A stretch of DNA of 64,000 nt. Source: Ligula intestinalis (lineage: Eukaryota; Platyhelminthes; Cestoda; Diphyllobothriidea; Diphyllobothriidae). Below are positions 53,593 to 64,000 of the stretch, piece after piece. The translations under genes and the position numbers were made by a program. The stretch spans positions 7,163,371 to 7,227,370 of the forward strand of contig JAYGXS010000002.1 of the NCBI GenBank assembly GCA_036362985.1, read 5' to 3'. The notes below the pieces were generated by a model. It was given only the letters and a program-made list of their open reading frames with translations, had not been told where the DNA came from and did not search any database. Positions within the stretch are counted from its first letter, which is position 1. Every line of letters starts with the position of its first letter.

Positions 53593-56494
53593 AACAGGAA
53601 AGGTCCTCCCCGGATGACCGCACAGTCGACCCGGAAAGGGGCGGGGAGAACCTGACTGTAACAAATTCTCGAGCAAACAGAAAGTTAAATTTCATGTACA
53701 CAAATGCACAGAGTATGCTTTCAAAGCTTGACGAGCTGAAGATTCATGCCTTTGAGTTATCACCAGATATAGTTTCAATAACGGAAACTTGGCTGTCTGA
53801 ACAGGTAGCCGATGGCGAGGTATCTATGCCTGGCTATCAACTGTTCAGAAAAGACAGAAAAGGTTGTCAAGGCGGTGGCGTAGCAACATACGTGAAAAAT
53901 GGACTCACAGTTTTAGACAAAACGGATAAACTCGCGTGTACTTCCGAGGCCATCTGGCTGTCCATTAAAGTACCAGGTGCACCCAACCTCGATGTACTGA
54001 CACTCTACCGACCACCGAGAAGAGAGCCAGTAGTGGATGCCTCCTTGCTAGAGGAGCTGGAAAAGATTACTGCCCGATCGGACATCCTGATTGTGGGGGA
54101 CTTTAACGCGCCTCACATCGACTGGGGTGTGGCCTGCGCACATAGCTTCGATCTAACCTTCGACAGCTGCCTTCTGAGCATGACTCTAAAGTTATTTCTC
54201 ACGCAACACGTCACTTTTCTGACAAGGATGCGCGATGGCCAACAGTCCAACTGTCTGGACCTCGTTCTCACGAAATCGCAGGACAGCATCGACGAAGTGT
54301 CATGTCTCCCACCACTAGGTAAAAGCGACCATGTTGTACTGCTATGGGAGTACTCGTTATTCTCAATACCGGAGAGACCCTCAACAGCCAGACTAAATAT
54401 TTGGTGAGGCGATTTCGATCGAATGAAGACCGAACTCACGCACGCCGATTGGGAAACTCTATTTTCTGGAAACATAAATGCGGACTGGGAAGCGTTCCGG
54501 ACCACACTGCACAGACTAATCGACAACCACTGTCCAATTTCGCGACAAAAGGTGAACACTAGACCGCGATGGCTTACGCAGGCCTTAAAAATAGAAGTGA
54601 ACAAAAAGCGGAAGCTGTGGAAAAAAATGCTAGCAGACAGGACTCCTGCATCTGTCAGTGCCTACAAAACTCAGAGAAACCGGGTCAAGGGTCTTATTCT
54701 CAAAACAAGACGGGCTTTCAAAGCAGACTTGCTAAACCGGGCCACAGTGAACCCCAAACTGTTTTACAGTTATCTCAGGCAGATTACCAAAAACAAGGAT
54801 CCGATACCCCTGCTAAGGACCGCCGAGGGAAGAGACTTGATAGATGATGAAGCGAAGGCTGATCATCTGTCGAAATTTTTCCGATCAGTCTTCACAAAGG
54901 AAACGGCATACGATCACCCCACCGACGACACCGAAGCGGATACAGTATTTGAGACTGTCCAATTCCCCGAGGCTGCTGTTCTTAAGGAACTCTTAAGCTT
55001 AAAAGAATCTAAGTCACCAGGTCCTGACAACGTACCAGCCAAGATTTTGAAGGAGCTCGCCAATGAGTTGGCCAAACCACTCTCTATGCTCTTCCAAACC
55101 TCCTTCGAAACCGGATGCCTACCAGTAGATTGGAAATCCGCGAGGATTACACCGCTATACAAGGGGGGAAGCCGGGTCTCAGCGAATAACTACCGACCAG
55201 TCAGCCTTACTGCAATCTGTTGCAAAATCATGGAAAAAATTATCAAGCAACAACTTATGCAGTTCCTGGAACAAAACCATCTGTATCGGATGCTCAGCAT
55301 GGTTTTCGTAGAGGTAGGTCCTGCGTTACAAACTTGCTCTACTGTTTAGAACGGTGGACTGAGGCAGTCGATAGTGAAAACTCAGTGCATGCTGTCTATA
55401 TTGACTTCAAAAAGGCTTTCGATAGCGTGCCGCACGACCGCCTCCTTTATAAAGCCAGCCACATAGGAGTAAGAGGTAGGCTCCTTACGTGGATAAAAAG
55501 CTTTCTAATCGGTCGCTCGCAAACTGTCCACATCAGCGACAAACAGTCAGCCAAGGTTGAGGTTGAGAGTGGTGTTCCCCAAGGCTCCGTTCTCGGCCCT
55601 ATTTTGTTCGTTATCTACATCAACGACTGTGTCCGCGAACTGGATTGCGGCATCGCCATGTTTGCCGATGATATAAAACTTTGGAGCGAAATTCGAACTG
55701 CGGCTGACGAAGTGCACTTACAGGAAAATTTAAATAGACTTCAAAAATGGTCGGCGGACTGGCTCTTACCGTTCAATGAGAGCAAGTGCACCACTATTCG
55801 AGTTGGCAAATGCGGTTCTTCAAACAACACGGCTTACCGACTGAATGACATACCATTGAAGGAAGTGAACGCCCAGAAAGACTTGGGAGTCTGGATCACA
55901 CCCTCGCTTAAACCCTCCCTGCATTGCACAAAGGTAGCCAAGTCCGCGATGTCGATCCTATACCTCGTCAAACGAGCTTTTTCTACCTTCAATGAAGAGT
56001 GCTTCACAAAAGTCTTCGGAACCTTCGTACGACCGCACCTAGAATCCGCTATTCAAGCTTGGAGACCCTGGGCTAGGAAAGACATCAACATCCTGGAAAA
56101 GGTACAACGGCGCGCAACCAAACTTGTTATGGGGCAGGGCTCGCAGCCTTATGAAACACGGCTGTCGAATCTCAACCTCTTCCCTTTGCGCTACAGGCAG
56201 CTTCGGGGGGACCTGATACTAGCATTCCGCGTATTACGTCTTCAAGACTGCTGTCTTATATCAGGGGATTTTTTCGAATTAGCAATGACCACGAATCTGA
56301 GGGGTCATTCCCTCAAATTAAAGGTGACAGGGGCCAGGCTGGACGCTCGGAAACACTTCTTTTCAAAAAGGGTGGTTGGAGCGTGGAATGCGCTTCCTCA
56401 GGACGTTGTTATATCGGAATCGCTAGAGGGTTTTAAGCGAAAACTGGATCGATATAGCAGTGCACGATGGATCGGAACTGACAATTTGCAATAA
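53593..56494 (+). pseudogene. CR1-type LINE ORF2, youngest copy (one stop, one frameshift)
   Basis: The element is 5' truncated and begins in the linker before the endonuclease. Endonuclease: KLNFMYTNAQSMLSKLDELK near 53686, DIVSITETWL near 53767, GDFNAPHIDW near 54099, GKSDHVVLLWEY near 54319. A single TGA at 54405-54407 breaks the frame, which continues unbroken to about 55285. There a small indel shifts it into the second frame, open to 56494. RT: SPGPDNVPAKIL near 55015, NNYRPVSLTAICCKIMEKI near 55186, IDFKKAFDSVPHDRL near 55400, SGVPQGSVLGPILFVIYIN near 55567, FADDIKLW (FADD 55661-55672). A C-terminal region with AIQAWRPW and AWNALPQDVV follows. All RT catalytic residues are kept, which makes it the least decayed retroelement here. 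It is inserted into the older CR1 on either side. Confidence 0.9.
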
Positions 56495-57204
56495 CAATAA
56501 TACTACTTCCAATTTTTCAGTAGTATTGGTTTTTATATCCATTCACGTTTGCTATTTATTACGCCCTCCCACGCATAGCCTCATGCGAAGGTCTCCGCCG
56601 TCTACCCTACTTGGCTATCTGCGTACCGTGATTACCCGCTGGCGATCTTATCAGCCAGACCTGCCGGTCTAAACGGTCACCCTTGGTTCGACCCAAAGCG
56701 GACTGTCGACGATCTGGACGGATGCCTCTGTTTTTCCAGTTCCGTGGCGGACTCTGCAATCAGCAAGGAAGAATCAGGACGTGGCTTCCACACGGTGATG
56801 ATCCTGGGAACCTTTGCAATGCCCCCCCCCNNNNNNNNNNNNNNNNNNNNNNNNNNNNNNNNNNNNNNNNNNNNNNNNNNNNNNNNNNNNNNNNNNNNNN
56901 NNNNNNNNNNNNNNNNNNNNNNNNNNNNNNTCCTGGGAACCTTTGCAATGCCCCCCCCCCCCGTGGAGACTCCCTTTTTTTCTCCTAAATCCCACGCATT
57001 CCCCCCACAAGGGCGACAGTTTTTCTCCTTAAAATCCCTGAGGAGTTTTTTCACTGTCTGCTCCTATTTTCATCCTATGACTCAGGACAACTGGCCTCGC
57101 CAACAGTCTTAGCAACAAATTTTTAGCTACCACTGCACATATGTACAAATAGGGCACTCAAAGGAATTTTTCCTACATACCCTCAATATACTGATACTGA
57201 TACT
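56495..57204 (+). mobile_element. 3' UTR of the young CR1 copy, with assembly gap
   Basis: After the stop at 56494, about 700 bp of non-coding sequence contains the N gap and ends CTCAATATACTGATACTGATACTGAA (tail unit ATACTG, about three copies) at 57180-57206. The preceding CTCAAAGGAATTTTTCCTAC resembles the terminal hairpin of other CR1 copies. Confidence 0.7.
56831..56930. other. Assembly gap of exactly 100 N
   Basis: The gap is flanked by the same sequence on both sides: TCCTGGGAACCTTTGCAATG plus C9 on the left (56802-56830) and plus C12 on the right (56931-56962). The size is a placeholder; the duplicate flanks suggest a collapsed or overlapping join at a poly-C run. Confidence 0.9.
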
Positions 57205-58032
57205 GAAATGCCAAGTAATCCGCTTACGGTCTAGTCCCAGAAAGGTGATACCATTCCAGTATGACTACTCAATCGGAGGTCACAAACTCGGGCTAGTGAA
57301 CGAAGTACGTGATATAGGTGTATGCGTTGCGCCCAAACTCAAACAGTCAAATCACTGTGCAAAACCCGCATAGAAGGCTATGGGCATTCTAGGAGCGATT
57401 TGAAGGTCTTTCCTCTATTTTGGTGAGGAGATTTTGGGCGAGTCTTCGGCACATTTTTTCGGCCAATGTTAAAGTATTGCGTCCAGGCGTGGTGTCCCTG
57501 GATGCAGAAAGATTACGCAATGCTTGAGGAATTCCAAAGAAAAGTGACCAAACTGGTCAGCAGTTAAGAAGTTCTCCCCTATGAAAGTCATCTAGATAGG
57601 CTCAATCTTTTTTCCTCTCTCTTACAGGCAATGCAGAGAAGATATGACCATTAGGTTTAAAATTGTTAGGGGAGTAGACTTTACTCTTCAGATGGCCAAC
57701 TTCTTTGAATTCGCACAAGAAATACATCTACGCTGTCATCCGTACAAATTGAACAAACACCATACCAAACTAGAAGTGCGAGGCGATTTCTTCTCCTGAC
57801 GGGTCACTGAAGTATGAAATAAGCTTCCTTCCTCGGTTGTTCTTGCTGAAAGCGTCGACGCATTCAAAAGAAGGCTTGACCTTAATTTGCTTATTGGTCA
57901 TCCATTTGGTAGACACCAACGATTTAAATAATGTATATGACTTTGAACGACATGCATGATCTGAAAGCATATATCTATCAGAGGGTTTTCAAAGGCTCTA
58001 CCCCTCTGTCTTATATGTACTGAATTATGCTG
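57205..58032 (+). pseudogene. Older CR1-type ORF2, right part (C-terminus and 3' end)
   Basis: Resumes the RT of 53100-53592 at KCQVIRL and continues as DYSIGGHKLGLVNEVRDIGV near 57262 (in part) and VCVAPKLKQSNH near 57322. Later frames give WCPWMQKDYAMLEEFQRKVT near 57490, VTEVWNKLPSSVVLAESV near 57805 and FKRRLDLNLL near 57866. It ends after TTTTCAAAGGCTCTACCCC with TGTACTGAATTATGCTGAACG near 58015. Multiple stops. Confidence 0.75.
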
Positions 58033-58034
58033 AA

Positions 58035-58600
58035 CGAGCGGCAGCGAAAATCCAAATTGTCACTTTAAGTCACTTTATTAAGGGAAGAAGGCTTTTGCCA
58101 TTGAGCCCCCTATTCACAACAAACAATCGCAAAATATATCCACCGTCACAATAGTACATAATGCAAATTTAGGCTTTATGTTAGCGATAAGTGTGAGTCG
58201 GTTGCAAAGTGCTGTTACTGATACTATGTTAATTATATCTGTCACAGTGTCTCAGTAAATGAAAATCAAGTTTGTGCTTAAAAATGGCAACAGTATCTGA
58301 GAGGACCACCTCGTCATGGAGTCCGTTTCACGCTCCGATGACCCTCTGAGAGAAGACGTTCAGTCTAATACCGATATGGTCTGCTTTCCTCTGTAGTTTA
58401 AAGGGATGACTCCGTAGATAGTCAGTCCAAGTCAATTCGAAGAAATCGTCGAATTCTTGGGCCCACTCACGGCTTCTAACAATATGGTAGGTTTGCGTGA
58501 TGTCACCGCGAAGTTGCCTTTAATTGAAAGGAAATAAATCAAGTTCGGTCAGTCTGTCTTCTTGACTTCAGTGCATACGCATTGACAACCTAAAGAAGAA
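58035..58600 (-). pseudogene. CR1-type LINE C-terminus and 3' end (minus strand), 5' truncated
   Basis: On the minus strand, LDLFPFN, a stop, RQLRGDITQTYHIVRS, FDDFFELTWTDYLRSHPFKL and NVFSQRVIGA are followed by LHDEVVLSDTVAIFKHKLD. This is the C-terminal region seen at 56160-56440. The end has GGCAAAAGCC (hairpin) and AATAAAGTGACTTAAAGTGA as its tail. Its 3' end meets the 3' end of the older plus-strand CR1 tail to tail at about 58035. Confidence 0.75.
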
Positions 58601-59520
58601 CAGAGGATGCATATACCAGAAGTACAGGCCACCATAGTGGACAACATAGACACCGGTGAGACAACTTCAGACAATTTCGATGACCAAGCAGTCACACCAT
58701 CCGTTTCGAACTCTAGTCCGACTGCAGCGAAGGCGACCAAAACTGTACTTCAGGACTCCCGTCAGGAGGGTTATCATGGTGTAGTTGTTCAGGGGTTGCA
58801 AGAAGCAACTTCATACAGGTCAGACGACCAAGCAATCACACTACCTAGTTCGAGCTCCGGGCCCACTGCAGCTAAGCTGACCCAAACCGAAATTAAAGAC
58901 TACCGACAGGGTAGTGAACATGAGGTAGTTGTTCAGGGGTTGCAAGAAGCAAATTCATACAGTTCTGACGACCAAGCAGTCACACCACACAGTTCGAGCT
59001 CCAGGCCCACTGCAGAAAAGATGGCGAAAACCTCAGCTAAGGGCACACGACACCGAGAGGATCATAAATACTGCCTAGTTGTACAGGGGCTAAAAGAAAC
59101 GGTTTTCAGACCGCTCAAACGACCAGAACGATCTGAACTTGGTTTACTTTAACGATGTACTGAGCGATCTGTTCACGCCAGGTAAAGAATTCGAAGTGCT
59201 CAAGTCATTTCGTATCGGAAAAAGGCTGGCATATACTGCAGAAATGACCCAACCCAGACCGCTTAAAATAGTTTTCAAAACAAGGAACATGTTCAGGTAA
59301 TCCTGTCGAAAAAAACTAACCTACGTCACGCGCATAAAGAGGTTTTTTTCAACAGGACTACTCCCTGGAGGAACGGCTGAAACGCCGAGAACTAGTAGCG
59401 GAACTACAGTCGAGGAACAAAAATGGCGAGGTAGGCCTGAAAATCTTCAACGGGAAGATAATTCAGAAGAAAACATTAAACCAAACCGTATTACTCCGAA
59501 CGACGGTCAGGAAGTGACTG
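58600..59520 (+). pseudogene. CR1-type ORF1 with internal tandem repeat, frameshifted
   Basis: The first open frame (58607-59152) has a Ser/Thr/Asp-rich region made of two and a half 48-residue repeats (VVVQGLQEATSYRSDDQAIT and VVVQGLQEANSYSSDDQAVT). It runs into LVVQGLKET, the start of the RRM-like ORF1 core (compare IVIQGMPES in the 27.6-kb copy). The core continues in other frames: FRIGKRLAYTAEMTQPRPLK near 59207, a shift at 59296, a T7 tract (59343-59349), then FQQDYSLEERLKRRELVAEL. Three or more frameshifts; the protein could not be made as it stands. Confidence 0.65.
58720..59080 (+). repeat. 144-bp in-frame tandem repeat inside CR1 ORF1
   Basis: GTTCAGGGGTTGCAAGAAGC occurs at 58787 and again at 58931, exactly 144 bp apart (48 codons). 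Flanking partial units have the same spacing. The repeated segment begins with the GLQE motif of the ORF1 core and ends in a Ser-rich linker. Confidence 0.8.
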
Positions 59521-62335
59521 TCACAACCGGGTTACACCGTACAAAGAAACTAAAGTGCATGCACACCAATGCAACAAGCCTGCTCTCCAAATTAGATAAG
59601 CTAAAGATTATTATGTGCCAACTGGAACCAGACGTCGTCTGCATAACAGAAACATGGTTGTCCACGAAGGTAGGCGACCAGGAAATTGCTCTCCCCGGGT
59701 TTCAAGTTTTCCGAAAAGATAGAGTCGGGCGTCAAGGTGGGGGCGTGCTTATCTATGTTAGACACGGCCTGCTCGTGTCCGACAAATCCGAAAACCTTTT
59801 GGGCAATATAGAGGCAATATGGCTCACTGTTAGAACACCGGGGTCACAGACCCTTTGACATCATGGCGGTCTACCGTCTACCGTCCACCATCGAGCAACC
59901 AGCAGTCAGACAATAGTCTGATAGAAGGAATCGAAGAAATTGCTAGGTGATCCGATGTCATGGTCATGGGAGACTTTAACGCCACCCATATTGACTGGAA
60001 TGTGAGTTCTGCGCCCGGCTCTGAAGTAAATTTCGACCGACGAATCCTGCGCACAGTACAGGCATCTTTCCTAACGAAACACGTCCTATATCCGACCAGA
60101 TTACGCGAAGAGCAACAAGCTAATTGCTTAGACATAGTACTTACCAAAGCACCTGATAGCGTGGACATTGTAAATTGTTTACCACCTCTCGGAAAAAGTG
60201 ATCACGTAGTGCTACAGTGGGAATATTCACTTTTCTCTGTGCCCGATCGTAGTGCGGTAACCAGACGCAACATCTCGAGAGGGGACTTTACACAAATGAA
60301 AACCACAGTGAGCGAGATAGACTGGAACGACCTATTCACCGGGTACGTCCTCGATGATTGGTCGGCATTCAAAGCCATATTACACGGACTTATTACCGAT
60401 TTCTGTCCTATCATGGTAAAGAAAGTAAAAAAATAGGCCTCGATGGCTACTGCCGACGCTAAAGAGTGAAGTTAATCACAAAGGAAGGCTGTTTAAAATC
60501 TATCGCAGAGAGAGTACCTCCGAATCGTAAAATAGGTATAAGGCACAGAGAAACAAGGTTAAGAGCCTGATACGAATTAACCGACAGAACTTCGAGAGTA
60601 ATCTAATAAATCGTGCAGTAGGAAACCCAAAGCTTTTCTACAGCTACGTTAGGCAATGTACTTGAAATAGAGACCTTATTCCTCTGCTAAAAACAGACGA
60701 CGGTGTACAAATTTGCGAGATTACCGAAAAGTCAGAACATCTATCCTGCTTCTTCCAGTCGGTCTTTACGAGAGAGACTGGGTTCACCGCTTTAACTGCA
60801 GTGTGGGTGTGAACCAGACCATAGACTCGGTTGCACTCACGGAAGCTACCATTCTGCGAGAACTTCTACAGCTTAAAGAAACGAAGTCGTCAGGTCCGGA
60901 TGAGATACCTGCAAAGCTATTAAAAGAGCTAGCCATAGAGTTGGCGGTACCCCTGTACCTTATCTTCCGAACTTCTCTTAATACTGGACAAGTGCCACCC
61001 GATGGGAAGGCAGCGTGGATCTCACCCATCCACAAAAGTGGGAGTCGGGCGACCGCAAAAAAACTAAAGACCGGTCAGCCTCACCTCAATATCCTGCAAG
61101 CTTATGGAACGCATAGTCAAACGCGAGCTGATGCACTTTTTGGAGCAGCATCAACTTCTTTCTGAAAAGCAGCACGGATTCCGCAGGGGAAGGTCCTGCT
61201 TGACCAATCTGCTCTATTGTCTAGAACAATGGACCCGAGCGATCGATGAAGGGAATACGGTGCAAACAGTCTTCGTAGACTTCAAGAAGGCGTTTGACAC
61301 GGTGCCCCATCAACGTCTCTTATACAAGCCTAGCCGCATAGGGGTAAGAGGAAACCTTTTGCAGTGGAAAGCAAACTTCTTGGCTGGTCGTACCCAGACC
61401 GTATGTATTGCCGAACAGCGGTCGGCGGAGGTAGAAGTTTAGAGCGGGGTTCCACAGGGATTTCTTCCTTATATATATATATTGATGACTGCATAAGTGG
61501 ACTAGACTGCGAAATCGCAATGTTTGCTGATGCCATAAAACTTTGGAAGGTCATGCGCAACCAAGACGATGAATTAAACCTCCAGGCAAATTTGCATAGA
61601 CTGGAGCAATGGTCGACCCTTTGGCTCATGCCATTCAATGTGGCAAAATGCAACCTAATGCGCTTTGGTAGAACCAGCACTACGCCTCGGAGGGTGTATT
61701 ACCTGAATCACACGCCGCTGCCAGAGGTTGAGGCTCAGAAAGACCTGGGGGTGTGGTTCACGCCTTCACTGAAGCCATCACTCCACGTCCTGAAAGTGGC
61801 TAAATCCGCAATGTCGAGCTTGTATCTAATCAACCGCGCCTTTGCTAAGTTTGACAAAGTTGTATTTGGCAAAGTATTCGGCACGTTCGTGTGACCTCAA
61901 CTGGAATTTGCCATCCAAGCCTGGAGACCTTGGACAGCCAAAGACAAAAAAACCTCGAAAGGGTACAAAGACGCGCAACAAAATTAGTAAGGGGCCAACG
62001 GAACCTCCCTTATGAGACCCGATTGGTAAATCTTGACTTGTTTCCTCTGGATTACAGGCCGCTACGTGGGGACCTAATCCAGGCATTTCGCATGTTGCGT
62101 GGTCAGGATTGCTGCTTCCAAACAAATGACTTCTTTGAGCGGGCCACCACCTTTAGGCTGCGAGAAGACCCCCTCAAATTACGTCTGACTGGGGCAAGAC
62201 TTTACCCAAGAAAATTCGTTTTCTCTAAGAGGGTAATCAAGCATGGAATGCCCTTCCTGCGGATATTGTCATGTCCCTTTCCGTGGATGTTTTATGGCGA
62301 ACCTAGACCGATTTAAGGAGTATCTTCACGATTAA
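59521..62335 (+). pseudogene. CR1-type LINE ORF2, decayed, RT catalytic site lost
   Basis: Endonuclease: KLKCMHTNATSLLSKLDKLK near 59547, DVVCITETWLS near 59632, and after a shift at about 59855, GDFNATHIDWN near 59967 and GKSDHVVLQWEY near 60190. RT: SSGPDEIPAKLLKEL near 60889, QHGFRRGRSCLTNLLYCLEQ near 61173, VDFKKAFDTVPHQRL near 61278. Motif B' has lost its VLGPxLF part at 61440-61480. Motif C reads FADAIKLW (61523-61534), with the second catalytic Asp replaced by Ala. KDLGVWFTPSLKPSLH near 61740 and the C-terminus to about 62335 follow. At least five frame breaks. Closely related to the 53.6-kb copy by motif wording. Confidence 0.82.
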
Positions 62336-62709
62336 GTACTCCAAATCCAATCACTGAAGTATTCCGAATCCAAAAATTGAAGCGCTCTACATCCAAACCT
62401 TGAAATACTAGAAATGCTATCAATATATATTTATAGTAATTTGTAAGTATTATCATTATTATTAGTACTTAACCAAATGAGTTTCAGATATTACCTAGCT
62501 ATGACGTCTCTGCTCACTATGCGATCTGCGCCGATTGTGTCTGAGGACGCATCTACCGCATCTATGGTCCTAGGCTACGCGGCCCTGTCACACCCTTTCT
62601 CGTATCGACCGACTGCTGACGACGTGGCGGGTTCCTCGGCTCTTGGCACAGCAAAGGCGTATCATGGTCGCATCTTCGGTCTTCGGGACGTTCTCGTGAC
62701 TCCGAGGTC
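62336..62709. other. CR1 3' UTR and unassigned spacer
   Basis: The first 130 bp are AT-rich, with ATTATCATTATTATTAGTAC near 62449, and look like the end of the upstream CR1. 62480-62700 is moderately GC-rich with one open frame (62477-62737), but no domain is recognised. Confidence 0.4.
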
Positions 62710-63559
62710 TAATAATAATAATAAGGTTTATTTGTAAAGCACATCTTTGGCACCGTCAAAAACCCCGGAAGGCAGGAAAAAACCTAACCCAAACCCCTTC
62801 TTTCGCAGTGACTATTGTATTTGTTTTGGTCTTTTGCTAGGTCAATAGTGTGCGGAATAAGGAGTTTGTTTTAAGTGAAAAAAACCTGACTTCTAGGGAA
62901 AAAATCTAGAAAAACATGAAATAAAATAGCTGTACATTGTACGTGTGACGGTTTTATAGTAAGAATACTTGGGGTCTGGAAAAACTGTCATGTCCTTTAA
63001 CTGAGGTATATTAAGCCGCGGTCAGTTTGAAGGCGAAAAAATCAGCTGAGGACATCGCATCTACCGTATGCATGGGTCTGCTCGATACAGAGATTACAAT
63101 CGTTGTCCAGTGGCACAAGTTTGCTTATTAGATGGGACGTTGCAGATGTCTGAGGTGGGTCGAGGCAGCTGCGAAGCACCATCGTCATTAAAGTGCATCG
63201 GCAGAAGACACTTGGCCTTTCGTTTGTCGAATATCTGAGTGAGATTAAGGTTTACATCATTAGTATTTATATTTCTGATACATTATAAGAGGAAAAAATA
63301 TATATTTAAGTATAGTTGAAGAAAAAATTATTTTCTTTCATAATATTTTTTTATAACCATTGAGATGTTAGTCGAGGAATATTGGAATCGATAAATTATT
63401 CTTAGTTTTTGTTTTTTGTTTTTATTCGTAAGGATTAGAAAAGGGGGCAAGACACAATTTTGCTTGAGCTTTGATTTGATCAGCGTTGGAAACCGTCGAC
63501 TGGAAAGCTTCAAGCATTGGCCAGTTTTCTCCAAAATGTGCGGTAACTCTCCTGGACCG
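62710..63559 (-). mobile_element. 3' UTR and (TTA)n tail of a minus-strand LINE
   Basis: On the minus strand the UTR ends GCTTTACAAATAAACC(TTATTA)n at 62710-62726, the simple tail expected at a LINE 3' end. It joins without a break to the coding end at 63560. Confidence 0.5.
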
Positions 63560-64000
63560 TTAGATCCCTTTTGGTCCGAATTGGACGTCAAAAAACTGGT
63601 AAGCAAAGTGTCCTATTTTGTTCAGAAATATATGCGTCATGTCATTTGAGAAGAACTGCTTGGTCTTTCTTCTAAATTCGGCTAAACTTTGGCTTTTGCA
63701 AATATCGTTGGAAAGGGCATTCCATATGATCGCATATCTTATGGTGTAGAAATTTGATCGCTGGGCCGTCCTAGCTTTAGCTTTATGAATTGTATGCTGG
63801 TTGTTTCTAGTGGGACGGGAACCGTTTCGATTTGCTAACATATTATTGCTAAGGATGTTCTGATTATGTGTCACTTTAAATAGGAAAGTTAAACCATTTT
63901 GGAGTCGCCTTTGCCAGAGGGGTTTAAGACCATATATATTGTACATTATTGAATAGGAGTCTCGGGCGTCATCACGTTTACACAGAAATCTGGTAAACCT
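63560..64000 (-). pseudogene. Non-LTR retrotransposon ORF2 C-terminus, continues past the window
   Basis: The minus-strand frame is open from the window edge to a stop at 63560-63562. It reads RDDARDSYSIMYNIYGLKPL near 63965, RLQNGLTFLFKVTHNQN, TRNNQHTIHKAKARTAQRSN near 63790, FYTIRYAIIWNALSNDI near 63740, and SLAEFRRKTKQFF. The pattern (a TR..H segment, then F..R....WN.L, then a FRRK-type end) is the generic LINE C-terminal region after the RT thumb. RT motifs would lie beyond 64000. The clade was not determined; it differs from the CR1 copies above. The frame visible here is unbroken. Confidence 0.65.

Noticed and set aside
56683..57112. Open frames running across the N gap
   Set aside because: They are open only because unknown bases are counted as sense codons; the flanks are LINE 3' UTR.
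58607..59152. Host protein with tandem repeats, independent of transposons
   Set aside because: The repeat unit starts with the same VVQG/VIQG core that begins the ORF1 RRM-like domain in the neighbouring CR1 copy, and endonuclease and RT follow downstream.

Overview
The window is eukaryotic and almost certainly from a parasitic flatworm; a tapeworm of the diphyllobothriid type is my best guess. The guess rests on one spliced host gene with very short 5' introns, several CR1-type non-LTR retrotransposons, many Penelope-like element (PLE) fragments with GIY-YIG tails, and scattered hammerhead-ribozyme (HHR) motifs of the PLE kind. The species call is inference. There is no sign of prokaryotic organisation.

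Layout. 1-2.3 kb: a decayed Jockey/I-type LINE. 2.5-26 kb: a repeat mosaic built from a ~2.07-kb non-coding family (R2+R1: tandem copies at 2.9-6.5 kb, a third at 21.5-23.1 kb, and R1 pieces elsewhere), two other non-coding families (R3, R4), an LTR-like block, PLE remnants at 10.6-16.2 kb, a degenerate LINE at 18.8-19.7 kb, and HHR elements at 23.3-23.9 and 25.3 kb. 26.5-31.7 kb: a CR1 copy with recognisable ORF1 and ORF2, flanked by tRNA-derived SINEs. 32.6-35.8 kb: a minus-strand PLE with a duplicated 3' end. 36-49 kb: AT-rich, largely gene-free DNA with a SINE, two opposite copies of a second HHR variant, and small GC-rich islands.

49.0-52.7 kb (minus strand): the only intact host gene I can support, a 14-exon SLC5 sodium/solute (SGLT-like) cotransporter. 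All exons join in frame through GT-AG introns to give 688 residues. 53.1-62.5 kb: a nest of CR1 copies. A young copy is inserted inside an older one, a minus-strand CR1 end abuts it, and a further copy carries an in-frame 48-residue tandem repeat in ORF1. A 100-N assembly gap lies in the young copy's 3' UTR. 62.7-64 kb: the 3' end of a minus-strand LINE that continues past the window.

The most interesting material is the HHR set. Three copies keep the full catalytic core and a four-base palindromic stem III. Two of them are in direct tandem 358 bp apart, as in retrozymes or PLE pseudo-LTRs. A second variant uses AGCU instead of ACGU in stem III. PLE-associated HHRs are already known as a class; the particular families, their arrangement and the R1/R2 repeat may not be described. 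The mobile elements do not appear to form any joint pathway with the transporter gene.
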